Assembly: GCA_031383555.1 (NCBI GenBank)
Contig: JANMZR010000257.1
Location: 1 to 18,959, forward strand
Direction of reading: 5' to 3'
DNA from: JANMZR01 sp031383555
GTDB taxonomy: Bacteria > Bacteroidota > Bacteroidia > Cytophagales > Spirosomataceae
Length of the DNA: 18,959 nt
The notes below the pieces were generated by a model. It did not search any database. It saw only the letters and a list, made by a program, of their open reading frames with translations, and was not told where the DNA came from. The position numbers and the translations under genes are program-made. Every line of letters begins with the position of its first letter. Within the stretch, counting starts at the first letter, position 1. Below are positions 1 to 7,359 of this stretch, piece after piece.

Positions 1-370
1 CCGATAAGCCGGGTTCTGTCATGTCTTATCATTTATCTAGCCCCGCAGTCACCCACGGGATCCATCAACCTACCCATATTGGCAATTCGCCGAAACGAAT
101 TAGGAACGAGCCGCCCCATCCAATACTTATTTGGTCTTTCAACACATAAGGCTTGCCTTGCGTTTGACATCACTGCCAAACCGGTAGTCTGTTAAGCTAC
201 CATTTCACCCTGGCCTCACCGAAATGAGGTGGTATAATTTCTGTTGCGCTGGCTGTCAGATTTTCGTCGCCAAAAACCTTCCTTCCCGTTAGGAAGTATG
301 TTGCTCTATGTTGCCCAGACTTTCCTCTCTCCCGATTTTATTCGAAACAGCGATAAGATGGCTTAATCTT
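1..370 (-). ncRNA. rnpB: RNase P RNA, bacterial class A, 3' end truncated by window
   Basis: This is the catalytic RNA of ribonuclease P, which removes 5' leaders from tRNA precursors together with the RnpA protein. On the minus strand the conserved 5' block GAGGAAAGTCTGGGC (family consensus GAGGAAAGUCCGGGC) lies near 325-339, and ACAGAAATTATACC lies near 230-245. The block AGGGTGAAATGGTAGC lies near 200-215, and the 3' block GACAGAACCCGGCTTATCGG ends exactly at base 1. In this RNA family a further P1 strand follows that block, so about 10-20 bases of the 3' end lie outside the window. The 5' end is inferred from the promoter box at 376-383. The implied length of about 385 nt is normal for class A. 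The C-to-T change in the first conserved block is a small departure from consensus. Confidence 0.96.
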
Positions 371-375
371 CAATG

Positions 376-383
376 CAAAGGTA
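376..383 (-). promoter_or_regulatory. Bacteroidota -7 promoter box for rnpB
   Basis: The minus strand reads TACCTTTG, an exact match to the Bacteroidota primary sigma factor -7 consensus TAnnTTTG. It sits a few bases before the predicted 5' end of RNase P RNA, which is where such a box should be. I see no clear -33 TTTG at the usual 19-21 base spacing, so the promoter call rests on the -7 box and its position. Confidence 0.7.
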
Positions 384-486
384 GGAAAGGATTTTGATTA
401 GGCGGCACTCCGCTTACGATTTTGGAATTTACTTTTGGGACGAAACTTAAAATCTTCGGTAGAGTATTCAAAATTTGTAAATCCAC

Positions 487-1941
487 CTACTCCAAACCCC
501 ACATATCTTCAAATAATGTAACTAATTCTCTGCTCATGCCTGATTCAGAGCCCTCAAATTGGTTGGCCATAATCGAGAAAGCCATCAATTCACCTTTTTT
601 ATTATTAAAATAGCCAGCAAATGATTTGACTTTTTCAATTGTGCCTGTTTTAATTCTGAAATTATTAGCCCAAGGTTTATTTTTGGCTATGTTTTTCACG
701 GAGCCATCTTTTCCCAAAACGGCAATTCCTTGATGAAAAGCATCGAAAAAAGTTTCATTTGAAGCTGCCGTTAATATGTCGGTCATATTTGCAGGGGTAA
801 TTGCATTGGATGTTGAGAGGCCGCTACCATCTTTCATGTATAAACCCTTCAAATTCAACGATTTAGATTTCCAATAATTTTCTAAAGTTTCAATTCCATT
901 TTTAGTATTTTGTGTTTTTCCCGCCGATTGAGCAATAGTTTTTAATAAACTTTCTGCATATAAATTAATGCTTTCATAATTGGTATTTAAGCAAATTTCA
1001 AAAAGCGATGGTGATTTTATAATTATTATAATAGTTGAGTCAATATTTTGATTATTCTTATCCCTATTCAAAACAGCCACCTCAATTTTATTTAATGCGT
1101 TTTTTAATAATTTGGCAGCCAAATTAGGGGGGTCTGACAAGCTGCCTTTTACAATAAAATCTTCCCGATTGAGTGGTAATTTCCCTTTGGCTAAAATTGA
1201 ATTTCCTAAAGGTGAGGAGTATAAATACACATCATCAGAATTAGTTTCTTTATCACCTATTACTGAGTTTATTATTTGAAAGTCAGTTAAATTAGGCTCA
1301 ATTTTGAATAAATTCGAATTGTCACCAGTGTATTTATTTGTTTTGAAATGTGCTTTAAATAGGTTTTCATTTATATTTAAGCCAAATGATGCAGCACCAT
1401 AATAATTACCTATGTCGCCCCATTGCCAAGTTTCAGGTACTTCATTATCAGAAAATATATTCGCATTGGCAATTACATTTCCAGTAATTACTTTAATATT
1501 TAATTCTTTAATTTTTGTGGCCCAATTCAACATCAATCGAGAATAGTCCAGAGTTTCATCAAATCGCCATGAGCCTAAAGTTGGATCACCAGATCCTTTA
1601 ATGATAATATTTCCAAACAGGGTGTCATTTTTTATTATTCCAGTATATTCCAAAGCTGTTTGGTACCTGAATTTTTCACCCAAAAGCCCTAATGCAGTTG
1701 CTGTAGTTACCAATTTTAAAGTAGAAGCTGGCCTTAAAGACTTTGTTTCATTATATCCAATTATTTTTTCGCCAGTTTTACAGTTTTTTATGGAAATACC
1801 CAAAATGCCATTTTCTAGCATTTTTGTATTTTGTAAACTATCAATTTTTTGAATGAAAAAATTCCGATAATTGCTTGAAGCTGAATCAATAGCATTGGAA
1901 TAATTAAGAAATAGGAAGGGCAAAAGTTTAATTAAAATCAT
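487..1941 (-). CDS. dacB: D-alanyl-D-alanine carboxypeptidase/endopeptidase, PBP4 (S13) family
   Basis: This is a periplasmic serine enzyme that trims the terminal D-Ala of peptidoglycan stem peptides and/or cuts cross-links. The 484-residue protein starts with a hydrophobic leader (residues 1-18). It carries all three penicillin-binding motifs: SxxK as S73-T-L-K76 in RPASTLKLVTT, SxN as S324-I-N326 in YESINLYAES, and KTG at 431-433 in RIKTGTI. The S13-typical DGSGLS is at 371-376. The long insert between SxxK and SxN (about 250 residues) and the total length fit the PBP4/DacB family rather than the shorter DacA-type enzymes. The ATG start gives a leader directly at the N terminus. The gene lies just upstream of rnpB on the same strand and diverges from the nuclease gene at 2098. 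The signal peptide is short, and whether the mature protein is soluble or anchored cannot be told. Confidence 0.93.
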   Translation of the reverse strand: MILIKLLPFLFLNYSNAIDSASSNYRNFFIQKIDSLQNTKMLENGILGISIKNCKTGEKIIGYNETKSLRPASTLKLVTTATALGLLGEKFRYQTALEYTGIIKNDTLFGNIIIKGSGDPTLGSWRFDETLDYSRLMLNWATKIKELNIKVITGNVIANANIFSDNEVPETWQWGDIGNYYGAASFGLNINENLFKAHFKTNKYTGDNSNLFKIEPNLTDFQIINSVIGDKETNSDDVYLYSSPLGNSILAKGKLPLNREDFIVKGSLSDPPNLAAKLLKNALNKIEVAVLNRDKNNQNIDSTIIIIIKSPSLFEICLNTNYESINLYAESLLKTIAQSAGKTQNTKNGIETLENYWKSKSLNLKGLYMKDGSGLSTSNAITPANMTDILTAASNETFFDAFHQGIAVLGKDGSVKNIAKNKPWANNFRIKTGTIEKVKSFAGYFNNKKGELMAFSIMANQFEGSESGMSRELVTLFEDMWGLE

Positions 1942-2006
1942 ATTTGGGTAATATTTATCAGAATAAATATAAGGAAATTTGGTAAATTTGTCTTTCGTTT
2001 ATCGTA

Positions 2007-2014
2007 TAATTTTG
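2007..2014 (+). promoter_or_regulatory. Candidate -7 promoter box for the MBL-fold nuclease gene
   Basis: TAATTTTG matches TAnnTTTG and lies about 84 bases before the ATG at 2098, in the divergent gap between dacB and the nuclease gene. A second match, TAAATTTG, is at 1983-1990. Neither has a well-spaced -33 TTG, and the region is very AT-rich, so chance matches are likely. I could not identify a minus-strand box for dacB here. Confidence 0.35.
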
Positions 2015-2097
2015 AAATTTTGTTTCGATTTTAATAAAGTAAAACGAAATTAAATTACGAAATAGCTCAAAGAATAGCTGTTTTTCACTATTATTTT

Positions 2098-3531
2098 ATG
2101 AAATTAACTTTTTGGGGTGCTGCAAAACAAGTTACAGGTAGTATGTACTTGTTGGAATTGATTGATGATTACAGAATATTGATAGACTGCGGAACTGATA
2201 TGGATCGCAAACTCTATGATGAAATTCAAGAAACGCCAAAATCTGAATTCGGCTTTTTCCCATTTGATGCTACCACAATAAATTTAGTTGTTTTAACGCA
2301 TGCCCATATTGATCATTCGGGCAATATTCCAATGCTTTATCAGGAAGGTTTTGAAGGCCAAGTACTTTGTACCTCAGCTACTTATGAATTAGCTGAGTTG
2401 CTACTTTATGACTCAGCCCATTTACACGCTCGAAGGCTAAAAGCAGCGCAAGGCGATAGTAAAAAGAGTAAGAAAAAAATGGACCACATACTCAAAAGAG
2501 GGGATGTATATTTGGAAAAACAAGTTAAAGATTCCTTGGAAAATTTTGTAACAATACCTTTCAATAAAAAATTCAAGGCAATTGATAACTTAAATATAAC
2601 TTTTATTCCCGCAGGTCATTTATTGGGTGCAGCGCATATTGTATTTGATATTTATGAAAATGGAGTGAAAAAATCAATTTGTTTTTCAGGTGATTTGGGA
2701 AGGAAAAACTATCCTTTACACGTGGATCCTGTGCAAGTTCCAGAGGTTGACTATTTGATCTGTGAAACTACCTACGGTGCCAGAAAACACGAAGATAAAA
2801 TGTTGCCAGAGGACGCCCTCGCTGATGTAATCCAAAGAACTTGTATTGATATGCCTGGTCGTATGATTGTGCCTTCATTTAGTGTTGGTCGAACGCAAAC
2901 TTTGCTTTATACATTAAATAGACTTTATACTGAAAGAGGTTTTACCCCAATTAAAGTGTTTTCTGACAGTCCTTTAGCTAAAGCAAGTACAAGAGTTTAT
3001 CAGCGAAATTTGGGCTTATTAAACCAAGAGGCCAAAGATTATCATAAAGAAAATGAGTCATTGTTTGATTTTGAAAACCTACAATATGTGGAGTCGGAAA
3101 AAGCAAGTAAGGCAATAGACAATTATAATGAACCTTGTATTATTGTGTCGTCATCCGGTATGATTCAAGGGGGGAGAGTTGAGTACCATATTGCACAAAA
3201 TATTGGGAATACTTATTGCACCATATTATTGATTGGCTATGCTTCGGAAGGTACATTGGGACATCGATTGATGAACGGCCAAAAAACTATTTCCATAAAA
3301 GGTAAAGAGGTAGAAGTAAAAGCTAATGTTGAGAAAATTGACGTTTTTAGTGGACATGCTGATCAAGATGGGCTTTTGAAATTTTTGAATTTTCAGTCAA
3401 AAGAAAAGCTTAAGCAAGTTTTTTTAGTTCATGGAGAAGAAAGCAGTATGAATATTTTCAAAGAATTGGCCGAAAGTGAAGGCTTTAAAAATGTGACAAT
3501 ACCAGCAAAAGGGCAGAGTTTTGATTTATAG
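2098..3531 (+). CDS. MBL-fold beta-CASP ribonuclease-like metallohydrolase (YSH1/CPSF73-like family)
   Basis: This is a predicted zinc-dependent nuclease acting on RNA. The 477-residue protein opens with a metallo-beta-lactamase fold. The metal motif HAHIDHSG is at 68-75 (H68, H70, D72, H73), a further ligand is in AGHLLGAAH (H174), and SGDLGR supplies D199. The beta-CASP insert follows, with SDSPLA (D290), SSSGM at 351-355 and GGRVEYH (H364). The C-terminal part of the MBL fold has FSGHAD (H420) and LVHGEE (H445). This order of motifs is that of the bacterial and archaeal homologues of the eukaryotic cleavage factor CPSF73/Ysh1, as distinct from RNase J. No KH domain and no long C-terminal extension are present. 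All expected catalytic residues are intact. It precedes accA by 64 bases, and I see no functional link between them. The natural substrate in Bacteroidota is not known to me. Confidence 0.9.
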   Translation: MKLTFWGAAKQVTGSMYLLELIDDYRILIDCGTDMDRKLYDEIQETPKSEFGFFPFDATTINLVVLTHAHIDHSGNIPMLYQEGFEGQVLCTSATYELAELLLYDSAHLHARRLKAAQGDSKKSKKKMDHILKRGDVYLEKQVKDSLENFVTIPFNKKFKAIDNLNITFIPAGHLLGAAHIVFDIYENGVKKSICFSGDLGRKNYPLHVDPVQVPEVDYLICETTYGARKHEDKMLPEDALADVIQRTCIDMPGRMIVPSFSVGRTQTLLYTLNRLYTERGFTPIKVFSDSPLAKASTRVYQRNLGLLNQEAKDYHKENESLFDFENLQYVESEKASKAIDNYNEPCIIVSSSGMIQGGRVEYHIAQNIGNTYCTILLIGYASEGTLGHRLMNGQKTISIKGKEVEVKANVEKIDVFSGHADQDGLLKFLNFQSKEKLKQVFLVHGEESSMNIFKELAESEGFKNVTIPAKGQSFDL

Positions 3532-3595
3532 AAAAATATTAGGAAATTGATATTTATAACCCTTTATTTGTAATCCCGTTTTTTATAATAAATTT

Positions 3596-4546
3596 ATGAA
3601 GACTCTATTAGAATTTGAAAAGCCAATAGCTGATTTGGAGGCCAAAATTGCCGAAATGAAGCGGCTGGCAGCCGATAACAATGTTGATGTTTCGGAAGCT
3701 GTAGCACAACTTGAGGCCAGTTTAATTGACCTAAAAGTTGATACTGCCAATAACCTAACTCGCTGGCAAAGGGTGCAATTATCTCGCCACCCAGATCGCC
3801 CTTATACCTTAGATTATATCGAAAATATATGCGAAGAGTTTATTGAACTTTTCGGAGATAGATCTGTAGCCGACGACAAAGCAATGGTGGGCGGATTTGG
3901 GAGAATTGGCAACCAAACAGTGATGATAATTGGTCAACAAAAAGGCCGAAATACCAAACAAAGGCAAATGCGTAATTTCGGTATGCCCAACCCCGAAGGC
4001 TACCGTAAAGCATTGAGGTTGATGCGAATAGCTGAAAAATTTAACAAACCAATAATAACCTTAATTGACACTCCAGGAGCTTACCCAGGCCTTGAGGCAG
4101 AGGAGCGTGGCCAAGGTGAGGCCATTGCCAGAAACATTCAAGAAATGTTTATGTTGAAAGTGCCAGTAATTTGTATTATAATAGGAGAAGGTGCTTCTGG
4201 AGGAGCTTTAGGAATTGCTATTGGTGATAGAGTTTTGATGTTAGAAAATGCTTGGTATTCGGTGATTTCTCCTGAAAATTGCTCCACTATTTTATGGCGT
4301 ACTTGGGATTACAAAGAGCAGGCTGCAGATGCATTAAAGCTTACATCAAAAGATATGTTGAAAAATAAATTGGTAGATGGCGTAATTCCTGAGCCATTGG
4401 GGGGCGCTCATTTGGATTGGGAAACTATGATGGAAACGCTAAGAAAATCTATTTTAGAAAATATTGGCGAATTAGAGAAAATGCCTTCAAGAAGTAGAAT
4501 AGAAAGCCGTATTGAGAAGTTTTCGGCAATGGGTGTGGTGGCTTAA
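3596..4546 (+). CDS. accA: Acetyl-CoA carboxylase carboxyltransferase subunit alpha
   Basis: This subunit, with AccD, forms the carboxyltransferase that moves the carboxyl group from biotin on AccB to acetyl-CoA, giving malonyl-CoA for fatty acid synthesis in the cytoplasm. The length of 316 residues is that of stand-alone AccA (about 315-320). An N-terminal helical region (about 1-50) is followed by the signature stretch HPDRPYTLDYIENICEEF. The crotonase-type core has LIDTPGAYPG, EGASGGALGIAIGD and ENAWYSVISPENCSTILWR. The last segment has ENCS where many homologues have EGCA, which is within the usual variation. The start ATG gives the expected N terminus, MKTLLEFEKPI. The gene is followed after 31 bases by the HAD phosphatase, so the two may be cotranscribed. 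accD is not nearby, which is usual. Confidence 0.97.
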   Translation: MKTLLEFEKPIADLEAKIAEMKRLAADNNVDVSEAVAQLEASLIDLKVDTANNLTRWQRVQLSRHPDRPYTLDYIENICEEFIELFGDRSVADDKAMVGGFGRIGNQTVMIIGQQKGRNTKQRQMRNFGMPNPEGYRKALRLMRIAEKFNKPIITLIDTPGAYPGLEAEERGQGEAIARNIQEMFMLKVPVICIIIGEGASGGALGIAIGDRVLMLENAWYSVISPENCSTILWRTWDYKEQAADALKLTSKDMLKNKLVDGVIPEPLGGAHLDWETMMETLRKSILENIGELEKMPSRSRIESRIEKFSAMGVVA

Positions 4547-4577
4547 GAGCGATTTTTAAATATCAAATTGGACGTTT

Positions 4578-5207
4578 ATGGATTTTTCAAAAATAAAAAA
4601 TATCATTTTCGACTTGGGAAATGTTGTAATTGATATTGATCCATCTAAAACTTATGAAGCTTTTTCTAACCTATCATCTTCAAAGTCAACACCAGAAATT
4701 GAGGAATTGATAAAAGAAAATAAACTTTGGCATAGTTATGAAAAAGGTAATATTTCTGATGCAGAATTCAGAGATTTATTGAGAGAAAATCTTGAATTAG
4801 ATGCTACAGATACGGATATTGATGATGCATTTAATGCACTATTACTTGATATTGACCCGATTAGAATAGATTTAATTGAGCAATTAAGTAAAAAATACAG
4901 AATTTTTGTGCTAAGTAATACTTCTCAAGTTCATATGGTGGAGTTTGAGAAAATTTTGAACCGCTGTACAAAGCGAGAAACAATTTGGCCTCTTTTTGAA
5001 AAACCGTACTTTTCGTTCGATATGGGGTTACTTAAACCAGATCCTGAGATTTATAAAAGAGTATTATCAGATTCAAATCTAATTCCAGACGAAACACTTT
5101 TTATCGATGATCTTAAAGCTAATATAGAGGCTGCTAAACTACTAGGAATCAATACTATACATTTATTGACACCGCAAACCATTATCAACTGTTTGAATGG
5201 ATTATAA
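4578..5207 (+). CDS. HAD-superfamily phosphatase, subfamily IA (YihX-like)
   Basis: This is a predicted small-molecule phosphatase of 209 residues. The HAD motifs are in order. Motif I is IIFDLGNVVIDID (D12), with the DxG form seen in the YihX/epoxide-hydrolase-N-terminal-like group instead of DxD. Motif II is VLSNTS (S113, T115). Motif III is LLKPDPEIY (K153). Motif IV is LFIDDLKANIEAA (D177, D178). A helical cap lies at about residues 22-95. Because motif I lacks the second aspartate (position 14 is Gly), the general acid/base may be missing or supplied differently. In this subfamily such proteins are still reported as phosphatases, for example on alpha-glucose-1-phosphate. The substrate cannot be read from sequence. 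The last 11 bases overlap the start of the M50 protease gene, which suggests translational coupling. Confidence 0.88.
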   Translation: MDFSKIKNIIFDLGNVVIDIDPSKTYEAFSNLSSSKSTPEIEELIKENKLWHSYEKGNISDAEFRDLLRENLELDATDTDIDDAFNALLLDIDPIRIDLIEQLSKKYRIFVLSNTSQVHMVEFEKILNRCTKRETIWPLFEKPYFSFDMGLLKPDPEIYKRVLSDSNLIPDETLFIDDLKANIEAAKLLGINTIHLLTPQTIINCLNGL

Positions 5208-6330
5208 AAAATACCTAATTCATATCGGTTTGTTTTTACTTACAATAATAAGTACAACATTAGCAGGTGCCGAATGGATGACGGGAAGTTTATTCCTCTT
5301 TGTTAAAAATCCTTTAGGTTTTCAAGACTTTTTGAAAGGCTTTAACTACTCAATTCCTTTTCTTGCAGCCCTTACTTTCCATGAATTTGGACATTATTTT
5401 GCAGCAAAGTATTATTCTATAAAAGCCTCTCTACCCTATTACATACCCATTTGGTTCAGCGGAATGTCAGGTTTTGGAACGATGGGAGCATTTATTAGAC
5501 TAATCGATAGGCCAAAATCTCGAATGCAGTATTTTGACATTGGTATCGCTGGACCTTTGGCTGGGTTTGTAGTCACATTAGTTATACTTTGGTATGGTTT
5601 CACACATTTGCCACCTGCTGATTACATATTTAACATTCACCCTGAGTACAAAAATATGGGTTCCAATTTTGCACAGAAGGCATATCAGAGCCTAGAAGGT
5701 CAAATTTTTATTGGTGATAATCTACTTTTTTGGTTTTTTAAAAACTATGTTGCCGATCCAGCATTGGTGCCAAATGGATTTGAAATCATGCATTATCCCT
5801 ACCTTTTTGCGGGCTATTTATCATTATTTTTTACAGCATTGAACCTAATTCCTATCGGTCAGTTGGATGGTGGCCATATACTTTATGGCCTGATAGGCAA
5901 GCGTTTACATAATATAATTTCTCCAATATTCTTAGTGATATTTGCATTTTATAGCGGTTTAGGTATTTTTAAAATTGACCAATTTCAGTTTTTGCATTTT
6001 TCGGAATATTTAGAGAAAATAGGCCCTTTTTTATTGTATATATATTTTCTGAAAATTTGTTTTTCCAGAATATCTGAAGGCTCCAATTTTGACTGGATTT
6101 TGTCTCTTGGCGTTGCCATTCTACAACTAATCTGCTCACAATTATTCCCAAGTTTTGATGGCTATTCAGGCTTTTTGCCTTTTATATTTGTTTTAGGTAG
6201 GTTTCTTGGGGTATACCATCCCGATGTTGATGAAGACGAGCCTCTGGATTGGAGACGAAAACTTTTAGGCTGGCTCACTTTACTTATATTTATTTTATGC
6301 TTTAGTCCTGCTCCTTTTATTGTTAGTTAA
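5197..6330 (+). CDS. Site-2 protease family (M50) intramembrane zinc metalloprotease
   Basis: This is a predicted multi-pass membrane protease of 377 residues. The zinc-binding HExxH motif is in ALTFHEFGHYFAAK (H62, E63, H66). The third ligand motif is NLIPIGQLDGGHI (N216, P219, G221, D224), so the catalytic set is complete. Hydrophobic segments lie near residues 7-24, 52-70, 113-135, 203-222, 235-255, about 270-295, 305-330 and 355-377. No PDZ domain is seen between the two motifs, unlike RseP. The stretch GTMGAFIRL after the first motif and the overall layout recall the EGY-type group 3 enzymes of plants and many bacteria. The start ATG overlaps the end of the HAD gene by 11 bases. The substrate, whether an anti-sigma factor or another membrane protein, is unknown, and no anti-sigma or sigma gene is next to it. 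Confidence 0.9.
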   Translation: MDYKKYLIHIGLFLLTIISTTLAGAEWMTGSLFLFVKNPLGFQDFLKGFNYSIPFLAALTFHEFGHYFAAKYYSIKASLPYYIPIWFSGMSGFGTMGAFIRLIDRPKSRMQYFDIGIAGPLAGFVVTLVILWYGFTHLPPADYIFNIHPEYKNMGSNFAQKAYQSLEGQIFIGDNLLFWFFKNYVADPALVPNGFEIMHYPYLFAGYLSLFFTALNLIPIGQLDGGHILYGLIGKRLHNIISPIFLVIFAFYSGLGIFKIDQFQFLHFSEYLEKIGPFLLYIYFLKICFSRISEGSNFDWILSLGVAILQLICSQLFPSFDGYSGFLPFIFVLGRFLGVYHPDVDEDEPLDWRRKLLGWLTLLIFILCFSPAPFIVS

Positions 6331-6431
6331 ATTTGGATTAGGTATTAAAATAAAAGTTTTATTCTTTGGCGGACAAATTTTATTATTTATTCAAATTATT
6401 TCCTTAAATTTTAAAAAATATTTAAAAATCA

Positions 6432-6986
6432 ATGTTTAATTTCCTTTGCAAACAATTATTTAGGCTTATGGGGTGGAAGGTGAAAGGTAACTTTCCTGAT
6501 TCACTAAAAAAAGCTATTTTTATAGTTTGCCCGCATTATGTTTGGTTCGATTTTTTTCTTGGCTTAGGCTCAAGAGCTGAAATTGGTAAACCAATTGGTT
6601 TTTTAGGCAAAAAGGAACTGTTTGATAATAAGTGGTTTGGTTGGTTTTTCTATGCCACTGGTGGTCAGCCTGTTAACCGCCATAAAAACAACAATACAGT
6701 TGATGCTGTAGCTGAACTTTTTGATTCCAATGAGAAACTTTATATTGCCATTGCGCCTGAGGGTACCCGCAAAAATGTTGATACGCTAAGAACTGGGTTT
6801 TATTATATGGCATTGGCGAGTAAGGTCCCTTTGATGTTTGTGGGATTTGAATTCCCGACAAAAACGGTAATTTTTCATGATGAACCATTTTACCCAACTG
6901 GTAATATTGAGGAAGATATGAAAGTGATAAAAGCTTTTTATAGAACGATAAAAGGGCCACAAAAAGACTGGCTTTTGAATGATTAA
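6432..6986 (+). CDS. PlsC-type lysophospholipid/glycerolipid acyltransferase
   Basis: This is a predicted membrane-associated acyltransferase of 184 residues, which is short for the family (often 200-250). The catalytic HxxxxD is H35-YVWF-D40. The motif II region reads GGQPVNR at 77-83, where many homologues have GGIPVDR. The glycerol-phosphate-binding EGTR is at 110-113. A hydrophobic N-terminal part (about 1-14) can lie on or in the membrane. There is no N-terminal double transmembrane anchor. The short form is common among Bacteroidota acyltransferases of unassigned acceptor, so phosphatidic acid synthesis is only one option; acylation of another lipid is possible. The stop codon TAA at 6984-6986 shares bases with the stop of the convergent HopJ pseudogene. 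A 101-base AT-rich gap separates it from the protease gene. Confidence 0.86.
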   Translation: MFNFLCKQLFRLMGWKVKGNFPDSLKKAIFIVCPHYVWFDFFLGLGSRAEIGKPIGFLGKKELFDNKWFGWFFYATGGQPVNRHKNNNTVDAVAELFDSNEKLYIAIAPEGTRKNVDTLRTGFYYMALASKVPLMFVGFEFPTKTVIFHDEPFYPTGNIEEDMKVIKAFYRTIKGPQKDWLLND

Positions 6987-7331
6987 TTTTTTGCTGTTAA
7001 GGCTTGGCTATTAAAAGTGATTCCATTTCATCCACATTTCATAAAGTTTCTAATATTTTGATGATTAGTGGCTTGTGGGTTTTCTAAAACATCTTTTCTA
7101 TAATATTCTCCATAGCATTTAAGGTTTCCGCCTCATTTAAGTTCATTATTTTTGCAAATGAAAAAATCTTGCAAGAACCGGAATTTTGCCCAGCTTTATT
7201 TATAGCATCTCCATTTGTAAATCGGGTCGGTGTGAATTCATAATTTGAATCAATAAAAATGATTAATCTTGAAAACTAATTTCATTTGGTTGATTTTTTA
7301 TTTTTTCGATTAAATTATCCACGATATTTAT
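6983..7331 (-). pseudogene. HopJ-family protein, inactivated by two frameshifts and a nonsense codon
   Basis: Translating the minus strand piecewise recovers nearly the whole of a HopJ (type III effector HopJ family, PF08888) protein of about 115 residues. The pieces are LIEKIKNQPNEISFQD, then IDSNYEFTPTRFTNGDAINK and GQNSGSCKIFSFAKI, then YGEYYRKDVLENP, then TNHQNIRNFMKCG, then NGITFNSQALTAKN before TAA at 6983-6985. Three lesions break it. A one-base loss near 7263-7265 (the frame otherwise reads TAA after FQD) is the first, and a one-base loss near 7114-7118 (just before YGEYYR) is the second. The third is TGA at 7028-7030, where the family has a conserved Trp in GW.G. The expected start is ATA at 7329-7331; GTG at 7320-7322 would be an alternative. 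The gene follows lpxB by 28 bases on the same strand. The residues between lesions look well kept, so the decay is recent, or the lesions are sequencing errors. Family function is unknown; homologues occur in many non-pathogens. Confidence 0.85.
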
Positions 7332-7359
7332 TTTTTGAACTCCTATATTTTTCGTATTT

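Noticed and set aside
404..415. Small GC-rich hairpin GCGG-AGTG-CCGC (minus strand) between dacB and rnpB, considered as the dacB terminator
   Set aside because: The stem is only four base pairs with no following T-run on the minus strand, too weak to call a terminator.
422..613. Plus-strand open frame of 63 codons opposite the 3' end of dacB
   Set aside because: It is antisense to a well-supported gene, has no recognisable sequence, and runs from the noncoding gap into dacB. It is a shadow frame.
5969..6151. Minus-strand 60-codon frame inside the M50 protease gene
   Set aside because: It is antisense to a membrane protein gene with intact motifs and has no independent evidence for coding.
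6340..6365. AATAAAA-G-TTTTATT inverted repeat between the protease and acyltransferase genes, considered as a terminator
   Set aside because: It is all A/T with a one-base centre, expected by chance in this composition, and has no stable stem or T-run.
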